Source: Chloroflexi bacterium TMED70 (GTDB taxonomy: Bacteria > Chloroflexota > Dehalococcoidia > Lucifugimonadales > Lucifugimonadaceae). Taken from it: a DNA stretch of 12,507 bases. The position numbers and the translations under genes were made by a program. Below, piece after piece: positions 7,181 to 12,507 of the stretch (position 1 is the stretch's first letter; every line of letters begins with the position of its first letter). The stretch lies in contig NHDX01000012.1 in the NCBI GenBank assembly GCA_002171675.1, forward strand, positions 1-12,507. Reading direction: 5' to 3'. Under the pieces are notes generated by a model that saw nothing but the letters and a program-made list of their open reading frames with translations, was not told the DNA's origin and did not search any database.

Positions 7181-8899
7181 ATGGTTCAAAAAGTTAAATC
7201 TAAGGATTTTGTTATAAGGTTTGCAGGTGAAGGTGGACAAGGACTTGTCACATCAGCCGATGCAATGGCTAGAGCTGCAACAGGTGCTGGCTTCTACTGT
7301 CAGACTTTTTCAACATTCCCTTCTCAAATTATGGGTGGACCAGCTTCATCTCAGGTAAGAATATCTACAACTCCAGTTTTATCTAATGGTGATGCAGTAG
7401 ATGTTTTAGTTGTCTTAAACCAATATGCATTTGATAACCATATAGACGATCTAAGTGAAAATGGAGTATGTATTTATAATGCTCAAGACTGTGTACCCTC
7501 AGGAGATGGAAACTACTTTGGTATTAATGCTGATGAATTAGCAAAAGAATCAGGTAATACTAGAGCAGCTAATATGGTTATTTTAGGTGCAGTTGCTACA
7601 TTAATTGATTTCAAGCTTGAAAGTATTGAGAATTTTGTAAAAGAAAGATTTACTAGAGGAAGAGCAGGAGACGATGAAATAATTAAATCAAACATCGTCG
7701 CACTTGGACTTGGAACAGAAGTTGCTAAAAAAAGTGGTTTTAGTGTTGGTTCTTTAGATGACCCTAATGCTCCAGATTATGAACAAATCATGATTACTGG
7801 TAATGCAGCATTATCACTTGGAGCAGTTTCAGCTGGTTTGGATAGCTATTATGGGTATCCTATTTCTCCAGCGACTACGATATTAATATGGATGGAGCAA
7901 AATTTGATTAATGAAGGCAAATTTGTTTTTCAAGTTGCTTCAGAGATTGAAGCTATTAATAATATTGTTGGATCAGGTTTTTCTGGTAAAAAGGCTATGA
8001 CTGCTACTGCTGGTCCAGGAATCGCCCTGATGTCTGAAGGTTTAGGATTAGCTTGGATGGCTGAAATTCCTTGTGTAGTAGTTGATATCCAAAGAGGAGG
8101 CCCAGCTACGGGTCTTCCTACAAAATCTGAGCAATCAGACCTATTTGCTTGTATGTTCCCTGCCCATGGCGATGTAAGATTACCTGTGCTGGCCCCAGGT
8201 TCAGTAGAGGAATGTTTTTATGTTGGAGAATTATCTGTCAATTGGGCTGAGAGATATCAAGGACCTGTGATGGTAATGGGAGAATTTAGTCTAGCTGAGA
8301 GATCTGAAAATATAAAAAAACCTGACTTATCAAAAGTAGTTGATGAAAGAAGAAATTCTGATACAGGTTCTAATGGCTATAAAAGATATGAGTCTTGGAA
8401 TGGTGAATTATCTCCAATGCCAATCCCTGGAGGAGAAGTAGCTTATGTTGCAAATGGTTCTGAACATGATGAAATAGGAGATACAACTCATCTGCCTAAG
8501 CACCATATTAGATTAACTGAGCGAAGATTTGCTAAATTAGGATTATTGAACGATGCTCCTTTTGAAATAGAAAATCCTGATTCTGAAATCGCAATAATGC
8601 CTTGGGGCTCAAGTAAAGGAGTTGCAAGAGAGGCTTATCAACAACTTATTGAAAAAGATAAAAACTTAGGATGGATATATTCTGTAGCATTAAACCCATT
8701 GCCTGAAGATGTTAAAGAAGAATTAAAAAGGAAAAAGTTAGTTATTGTCCCTGAGTTAAACTACCAAGGTCAATGGTCATCAATATTACGAATGGAAGGG
8801 ATTAATGCAGTTTCTGTAACGCAATTTACAGGTCTGCCATTCAAACCTACTGAACTTGCTAATAAAATTTCGGATAAAATAAAAGAAATAGGAGATTAA
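7181..8899 (+). CDS. korA: 2-oxoacid:ferredoxin oxidoreductase, fused gamma-alpha subunit (2-oxoglutarate type, KorA)
   Basis: The 572-residue protein is the fused gamma-alpha form of the two-subunit 2-oxoacid:ferredoxin oxidoreductases. The gamma domain is about residues 1-190, opening with FAGEGGQGLVTSADAMA (GEGGQG at 16-21) and TFPSQIMGGPASSQVRIS. The alpha domain follows, with YPISPATT starting at Y226, ASEIEAIN, and RGGPATGLPTKSEQSDL (305-321). The C-terminal domain carries the MPWGSSKGVAREA segment. With KorB it oxidatively decarboxylates a 2-oxoacid to acyl-CoA, reducing ferredoxin, or runs in reverse. The alpha-subunit pattern and gene pairing fit 2-oxoglutarate best, but related enzymes accept pyruvate or branched oxoacids, so specificity is inferred. 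The ATG has no Shine-Dalgarno and lies about 75 nt after a good promoter. korB follows after 2 nt. Confidence 0.93.
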   Translation: MVQKVKSKDFVIRFAGEGGQGLVTSADAMARAATGAGFYCQTFSTFPSQIMGGPASSQVRISTTPVLSNGDAVDVLVVLNQYAFDNHIDDLSENGVCIYNAQDCVPSGDGNYFGINADELAKESGNTRAANMVILGAVATLIDFKLESIENFVKERFTRGRAGDDEIIKSNIVALGLGTEVAKKSGFSVGSLDDPNAPDYEQIMITGNAALSLGAVSAGLDSYYGYPISPATTILIWMEQNLINEGKFVFQVASEIEAINNIVGSGFSGKKAMTATAGPGIALMSEGLGLAWMAEIPCVVVDIQRGGPATGLPTKSEQSDLFACMFPAHGDVRLPVLAPGSVEECFYVGELSVNWAERYQGPVMVMGEFSLAERSENIKKPDLSKVVDERRNSDTGSNGYKRYESWNGELSPMPIPGGEVAYVANGSEHDEIGDTTHLPKHHIRLTERRFAKLGLLNDAPFEIENPDSEIAIMPWGSSKGVAREAYQQLIEKDKNLGWIYSVALNPLPEDVKEELKRKKLVIVPELNYQGQWSSILRMEGINAVSVTQFTGLPFKPTELANKISDKIKEIGD

Positions 8900-8901
8900 T
8901 C

Positions 8902-9762
8902 TTGAGCGATAGAAACCCAGAGTACGATTTTAAGTGGTGTCCAGGTTGTGGAGATTTTGGTGTTAAGAGAGCACTAGAGCAAGCAATAGACACATACACT
9001 GAAGAATTTGAAATACCTAGAACTTCAAATGTTATTGTAGCTGGTATTGGTTGCTCAGGAAATATGGTTCATATGATGGATGGTGAACAGCCTTTTGGTA
9101 TTCATGGTATTCATGGAAGAACACTACCTATAGCTTTTGGAGTGTCTACATCAAGGCCTGACTTAAACACAATAATTGTTGCTGGAGATGGAGACTTTTT
9201 GTCAATAGGTGGAGAACATATTGGACCTGCTGCATCAAGAAACCCTAATATGACTTGTATCATTATGGATAACGGGGTTTATGGACTAACTAAAGGTCAA
9301 AGTTCTCCTACATCTACCACAGGTCAAATTACAACTTCAACCCCTTTTGGGAAAATGGAATCTCAAATGAAGCCACTTGAATTATATTTGACTTACGGTG
9401 TGAGCTATATTGCTTCTCATTATTCAAGTAAACCAAAGGTTTTAGCCAATTTTATTGTTGAGGGTATGAAACATCCTGGAATGTCAATTATTCATGTACA
9501 ATCACCATGTACTACATATAATGACACATATGACATCTTGAAGGGTAATAGAAGAGAGGGAATCCCTGGGACTGCTTTTATTGTAGAAGAAGACCATGAT
9601 CCTTCTGATTATAATGCTGCAGCCAACTTATTAAATAAAGGTGGGGTTCCATTAGGACTTATTTACAAAAAAGAGCCTCCAACAATAACTGATTTGCAAA
9701 ATAAGATAATTAAAGAAAAATCTAAAAATCCACAAGATATTCTAAGTAGCTATTCGATTTAG
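8902..9762 (+). CDS. korB: 2-oxoacid:ferredoxin oxidoreductase beta subunit (KorB)
   Basis: This 286-residue subunit binds thiamine diphosphate and a [4Fe-4S] cluster. The cluster cysteines appear to be C13 and C16 (WCPGCGDFG), C51 (GIGCSG) and C203 (QSPCTTYN), all in expected places. The TPP/Mg motif reads GDGDFLSIGGEHIGPAASRN, beginning at G95, followed by MDNGVYGLTKGQSSPT (122-137), the signature of this family. IHGIHGR (67-73) matches the conserved histidine-rich substrate loop. The start is a TTG, chosen because it places the CPGC motif at the usual distance and has a good Shine-Dalgarno (AGGAGA at 8890-8895) inside the end of korA. Length is normal. The stop codon overlaps that of convergent ccmE by 2 nt. 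Confidence 0.95.
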   Translation: MSDRNPEYDFKWCPGCGDFGVKRALEQAIDTYTEEFEIPRTSNVIVAGIGCSGNMVHMMDGEQPFGIHGIHGRTLPIAFGVSTSRPDLNTIIVAGDGDFLSIGGEHIGPAASRNPNMTCIIMDNGVYGLTKGQSSPTSTTGQITTSTPFGKMESQMKPLELYLTYGVSYIASHYSSKPKVLANFIVEGMKHPGMSIIHVQSPCTTYNDTYDILKGNRREGIPGTAFIVEEDHDPSDYNAAANLLNKGGVPLGLIYKKEPPTITDLQNKIIKEKSKNPQDILSSYSI

Positions 9763-9765
9763 CTA
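9747..9765. repeat. Short inverted repeat across the overlapping korB/ccmE stop codons
   Basis: TAGCTA (9747-9752) and TAGCTA (9760-9765) are complementary arms around a 7-nt loop, and the structure spans both stop codons. There is no following T-run on either strand, so it is not a convincing intrinsic terminator, though it is the only hairpin at this convergent junction. The arms are self-palindromic, so it may be chance. Confidence 0.25.
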
Positions 9766-10199
9766 TAATCTTCTTCAGTCATATACTTTGAAGGACATCT
9801 AACTGATAGATTTGTAGCTACAAATGTGTCTTTTTTATCGAAATATCCTTGCATAATCAATTCAGAGTATTCATTGAAAAATACGCTTCCAATTTCTCCA
9901 GAATAGTTTACTTTAACGTTATTCTCATTATCCTTATCTTGAACATTAAATGACGCAGATAAGCCATCTGCTGATCTTACATATGTATTTGGAACAAGTA
10001 CTGCTTTTAATCCTATTTGAGTATTGGTATTGATATCAGTATTCTTAACCTCGTAAACTGAGTAATATTTGTAAGTTGCTTCAGAAAAAGCTTGAAAACC
10101 AAAGAATAATAAAGAAGACATTACAATTATTATAATTGCACCAAAAGTGAACTTTTTATTTTTTACTTCTACTATTCTTTTGGAAGATTCATTTTTCAT
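9759..10199 (-). CDS. ccmE: Cytochrome c maturation haem chaperone CcmE, cysteine (CxxxY) type
   Basis: CcmE is a membrane-anchored OB-fold protein that carries haem covalently from CcmC to the cytochrome c synthase. This 146-residue copy has a cytoplasmic basic N-terminus, one membrane anchor at about 17-38 and an extracytoplasmic beta domain (VYEVKNTD... IGLKAVLVPNTYVR... VKVNYSGEIGSVFFN... IMQGYFDKKDTFVATNL). The haem-attachment motif reads R134-C-P-S-K-Y139: the usual H of HxxxY is cysteine, C135, with the tyrosine kept. CxxxY CcmE proteins are known from archaea and some sulfate-reducing bacteria and are functional there. It is the last gene of the operon, 3 nt after the CcmD-like gene, and runs into korB with overlapping stops. 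Assignment rests on the motif, topology and neighbours and is firm. Confidence 0.92.
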   Translation of the reverse strand: MKNESSKRIVEVKNKKFTFGAIIIIVMSSLLFFGFQAFSEATYKYYSVYEVKNTDINTNTQIGLKAVLVPNTYVRSADGLSASFNVQDKDNENNVKVNYSGEIGSVFFNEYSELIMQGYFDKKDTFVATNLSVRCPSKYMTEEDYS

Positions 10200-10202
10200 A
10201 AA

Positions 10203-10682
10203 TTACTTCTTCTTAGATAAAATTTGTAACTTATTATTAATTATAAATATATAACCAAAAAATAGTATTGAAAGAAAAATAAAACTTGCTGCTAGATATC
10301 CTAAATTATTCTTTATATTTGATGATTCATAACTTACCAAAGTTATTATATCTGCACCATTATGAGTTAAAGTTACAGGTTCTAAGCTATGTTGAGCTTC
10401 ATTAAGAAGTTCAAGGACATAATTTGGATCTTCTTTTATGTTTCCGACCCATCTTTCACCTGATTGAGTTTCTAATCCTATTTCAGTTGAGTTAACTATA
10501 TTTAAGTTAAATCTATTTCCAAAATTATCAATTACTGAAATATTTATTTGATTATCAACTAATTCTAAGCTCTCTATGAAACCATTTACAATGTTTTCAT
10601 TTTGCTGAGCTTCTATTACAGAATAATTCATAGGAATTATTCCAGCTAGAAAAATAATTATTAAATATTTGATTTTATTCAT
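10203..10682 (-). CDS. ccmD: CcmD-like protein with secreted N-terminal domain
   Basis: The 159-residue product occupies the ccmD slot between ccmC and ccmE. Its last 35 residues look like CcmD: NNLGYLAASF leads into one membrane helix (about 127-148) with Y at both ends, then a basic tail NKLQILSKKK. Classical CcmD is only about 50-70 residues. Here it is preceded by a signal peptide (hydrophobic 6-20, likely cleavage after A25 in VIEA-QQ) and about 95 extracytoplasmic residues rich in beta strands: GFIESLELVDNQINISVI, RFNLNIVNSTEIGL, VTLTHNGADIITLVS. The strand pattern recalls small OB-fold-like (DUF5666-type) domains, but this is only a visual impression. In known systems CcmD helps release holo-CcmE from CcmABC. 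Shine-Dalgarno AAGGA lies just before the ATG. The CcmD call for the tail is fairly safe; the role of the front domain is unknown. Confidence 0.75.
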   Translation of the reverse strand: MNKIKYLIIIFLAGIIPMNYSVIEAQQNENIVNGFIESLELVDNQINISVIDNFGNRFNLNIVNSTEIGLETQSGERWVGNIKEDPNYVLELLNEAQHSLEPVTLTHNGADIITLVSYESSNIKNNLGYLAASFIFLSILFFGYIFIINNKLQILSKKK

Positions 10683-10700
10683 TTCTATTCCTTATTTTTT

Positions 10701-11345
10701 TTACTGTTCCAAACTTAAAATCTTTAGTCTCAACCTTGTAAGAATAACAAATAACATAGTAAATGCTATAACTGAAACAAGGAGTGTGATTCCATAATCT
10801 GCTCCAAAAGATGAGTCTTCTCTCGCCAAAGGTCCTATAACAGTTACAGGGTGAGCCTCTTGCCAAAGATTTGCAGCAAAATAAATTATAGGACTATCGA
10901 TTGCTCCAATAACAGCGATAATTGCGGCAATTTTTTTCATCTGCATACTATTTGTATAAAGTGATCTAAATAATATGTAAGCTGCGTAAATTAGAATTAG
11001 TATCAAGGTAGTAGTAAGTTTTGCTTCTCCTGTCCACCATACTCCCCAAATTGGTTTGGCCCATATAATTCCCGTTATTAAGGCTAGGGATCCAAATAGA
11101 ACACCAACTTCAGCTGTAGACTGAGCTAAATTATCCCAAAACAACTTTTTATTAAACAAATAATAAATTGATGAAATTGCAACTAGTACAATTGCGACCA
11201 TTGAACACCATGCTAAGGGTACATGTATAAAAACAGTCTTTGCTACTGGTCCTTGTGAAATATCTATCGGAATCCACCAAAAAACCATCCAAAGCATGAA
11301 AATAAAAACTAAGAAAGTTATTAGAGTAAATAATTTGCTAAACAT
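10701..11345 (-). CDS. ccmC: Haem-handling membrane protein CcmC
   Basis: CcmC presents haem to CcmE on the outer face of the membrane. The 214-residue protein has about six membrane helices (near 5-26, 44-63, 76-96, 110-130, 138-158, 184-203). The two axial haem histidines are identified as H41 (FIHVPLAW) and H165 (NLWQEAHPVT). The tryptophan-rich haem-binding loop reads WGVWWTGEAKLT (100-111). The family usually has WGxWWxWDxRLT, so the fourth tryptophan and the aspartate are here G106 and E107. It is somewhat shorter than E. coli CcmC (about 245). No Shine-Dalgarno is evident; the start was chosen from length and the first helix. The gene begins 29 nt after ccmB and ends 18 nt before the CcmD-like gene. 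CcmC is preferred over the related CcmF/CcsA because of its size, motif context and neighbours. Confidence 0.93.
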   Translation of the reverse strand: MFSKLFTLITFLVFIFMLWMVFWWIPIDISQGPVAKTVFIHVPLAWCSMVAIVLVAISSIYYLFNKKLFWDNLAQSTAEVGVLFGSLALITGIIWAKPIWGVWWTGEAKLTTTLILILIYAAYILFRSLYTNSMQMKKIAAIIAVIGAIDSPIIYFAANLWQEAHPVTVIGPLAREDSSFGADYGITLLVSVIAFTMLFVILTRLRLKILSLEQ

Positions 11346-11374
11346 AATTTTTTTTATATATATTTTAATTGTAA

Positions 11375-12046
11375 CTATTCTTGGAAAATTAAATTAGAAA
11401 TAAATACGCCAATTAATAGAAAAATAATGTCATAAGCAATAATTAAACCATACCAAGCATAACCTTCTAAATTATTATTCATTATTTGAACAGATGTAAG
11501 CGATCCTCCCATAAGAAGAGGGGATACTAATGGTATAAATAGCAAGGGAGAAAGTATCTCTTTCCCTCTAGCTTTTGAAAACAATAAGTAAGTAATGGTT
11601 CCTATAATACTAAATCCAAAATTTACTATCAGAACTAAAAAAATAAATTCTAAATCATATAGATCATAATTTAAGATTATGTTGTTGAATAACAGAATAA
11701 TTGCACTTGAAATTGAAATAAGTATGAAATTTGTGATTGCTTTTGACATTATTACAATTTCAAATCCTATTGGAGAAGTTAACAGCATTTCTAATCCGTT
11801 ATTTTCAAATTCTTTACTCATAGATTTATTAATTCCTAGTATTACAGAGAAACTCAAGGATATCCAAAAAATTGTTGAAAAAATTTCTATTGAATTATTT
11901 ATATAAGAAGTTGTAGCAACAACTACAAGAACTAAAGTTGAATAGGAAATAATAGAAATAAGAATTTCCTTTGACTTGATTTCTTCAACAAAATCTTTCA
12001 TCACTATTATCTTAATGATTTGTAATATGTTTAAGAAATTTCTCAT
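11375..12046 (-). CDS. ccmB: Cytochrome c maturation ABC-transporter permease CcmB
   Basis: CcmB is the membrane partner of the CcmA ATPase; CcmAB uses ATP to free haem-loaded CcmE from CcmC rather than simply exporting haem. The 223-residue protein matches E. coli CcmB in length (about 220) and has about six membrane helices (near 28-49, 54-75, 102-124, 131-155, 163-185, 195-221). Family-like elements are MKDFVEEIKSKE before the first helix, the cytoplasmic EFENNGLEMLLTSP loop, MSKAITNF, and the LLFIPLVSPLLMGG helix. The ATG overlaps the ccmA stop as ATGA, supporting translational coupling and this start; an in-frame Met at residue 16 is a less likely alternative. Recognised by topology, loop motif and position between ccmA and ccmC. 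Confidence 0.9.
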   Translation of the reverse strand: MRNFLNILQIIKIIVMKDFVEEIKSKEILISIISYSTLVLVVVATTSYINNSIEIFSTIFWISLSFSVILGINKSMSKEFENNGLEMLLTSPIGFEIVIMSKAITNFILISISSAIILLFNNIILNYDLYDLEFIFLVLIVNFGFSIIGTITYLLFSKARGKEILSPLLFIPLVSPLLMGGSLTSVQIMNNNLEGYAWYGLIIAYDIIFLLIGVFISNLIFQE

Positions 12047-12507
12047 AATAAGATTTCTTTTTTGAAGTTTTTATAAATATCCAAAGAACTCAAATTATGA
12101 GTTGAGAAAAAAATAGTTTTCTCTGAATTATTAATTTTGACTAATTTTTGATTTAATATTTCTAATGAATCAGAATCTAAACCCAATTCAGGCTCATCAA
12201 GAAGATATATTTCAAAAGAAGGAATTAATGTTCGAAATAAATTCATTCTTTTTTTTTGACCATTTGATAATTCTTCAGGAAATTTTTCTTCAAAAGTGTT
12301 TATTTCTAAAAAATTATTATTTTTTTCATAAAAATCTTTAGGATTAGACTCTCCCAAAATATTGAAATAAAAAATAATATTATTTTTAACACTCAAATCT
12401 TTATAAAAAATCGAGTCACTTGAACAGTAAGAGATTATAGATTTTAAGTATGAATTTTTATTAATTTGCTGCCCTTTAATAAAAATATTGCCTTCATCAA
12501 AAGTATA
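12043..12507 (-). CDS. ccmA: Cytochrome c maturation ABC-transporter ATPase CcmA, 5' end cut by the window
   Basis: The frame is open to the right edge, so the N-terminal part with the Walker A motif is missing; 154 C-terminal residues remain. A TTG at 12396 is in frame but internal, since the upstream sequence continues as ABC-ATPase (DEGNIFIKGQQI, then DLSVKNNIIFYF). Visible motifs are the signature LSNGQKKR, Walker B IYLLDEPELGLD with D-loop, and the H-loop FFSTHNL. The fragment ends at normal CcmA length. Where E. coli CcmA has YLGHQPG, this protein has YCSSDSI, so the usual Q-loop glutamine seems replaced by aspartate. It couples ATP hydrolysis to release of holo-CcmE. The CcmA call over a generic ABC ATPase depends on the following ccmB-ccmC-ccmE genes. 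The stop overlaps the ccmB start by 4 nt. Confidence 0.9.
   Translation of the reverse strand, partial: YTFDEGNIFIKGQQINKNSYLKSIISYCSSDSIFYKDLSVKNNIIFYFNILGESNPKDFYEKNNNFLEINTFEEKFPEELSNGQKKRMNLFRTLIPSFEIYLLDEPELGLDSDSLEILNQKLVKINNSEKTIFFSTHNLSSLDIYKNFKKEILL

Noticed and set aside
7513..7695. Minus-strand frame of 60 residues inside korA
   Set aside because: It is antisense to the conserved gamma domain and has no supporting feature.
10675..10866. Minus-strand frame of 63 residues across the ccmC/ccmD junction
   Set aside because: It overlaps the end of ccmC in another frame; the residues show no family pattern and both true genes are well supported.
11679..11906. Plus-strand frame of 75 residues opposite ccmB
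   Set aside because: It is a shadow of the hydrophobic ccmB sequence and lacks a Shine-Dalgarno or motif.
12043..12396. A short ABC ATPase starting at the TTG at 12396
   Set aside because: The frame continues upstream to the window edge with typical ABC ATPase sequence, so the gene is cut by the window rather than short.

Overview
The window is very AT-rich (roughly 30% G+C by eye) and almost fully coding, with overlapping genes and one real non-coding gap (7017-7180). No rRNA, tRNA, CRISPR array, insertion sequence or phage gene was seen. The gene set fits a streamlined, respiring, probably aerobic free-living bacterium: a 2-oxoacid:ferredoxin oxidoreductase (KorAB), a CoA-linked (R)-hydratase/dehydrogenase set, and Ccm-type cytochrome c maturation with a cysteine-type CcmE. 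A low-GC marine Chloroflexota lineage (SAR202/Dehalococcoidia-like) is my best guess. This is inference from gene content only; no marker gene in the window proves it.

Layout. Positions 2-6027 (+) form one tightly packed co-directional run: the 3' part of a BioD-like/DRTGG protein, a PcrA/UvrD helicase, a four-helix membrane protein of unknown role, two hot-dog (MaoC-type) proteins and a 598-residue tandem short-chain dehydrogenase. The last three together hold the same domains as the fungal peroxisomal enzyme Fox2 (two dehydrogenase domains plus a two-part hydratase 2), but split over three genes. Positions 6002-7016 (-) hold a GNAT acetyltransferase and a Nudix hydrolase, convergent with the dehydrogenase and overlapping its end. 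The 7017-7180 gap carries a good sigma70-like promoter for korAB and perhaps an interleaved promoter for the Nudix gene. Positions 7181-9762 (+) are korA (fused gamma-alpha) and korB. Positions 9759-12507 (-) are a cytochrome c maturation operon read ccmA (cut by the window end), ccmB, ccmC, ccmD-like, ccmE, which runs head-on into korB with overlapping stop codons.

How it fits together. KorAB would make or consume acyl-CoA with ferredoxin (probably the 2-oxoglutarate step of the TCA cycle). The hydratase/dehydrogenase set would interconvert enoyl-CoA, (3R)-hydroxyacyl-CoA and 3-ketoacyl-CoA. The Ccm genes would supply c-type cytochromes to the respiratory chain. The most unusual part is the Ccm operon: CcmE has CxxxY instead of HxxxY, CcmC has an altered tryptophan-rich haem motif, the CcmD-like protein carries a large secreted N-terminal domain, CcmA appears to lack the usual Q-loop glutamine, and ccmF/G/H do not follow ccmE.
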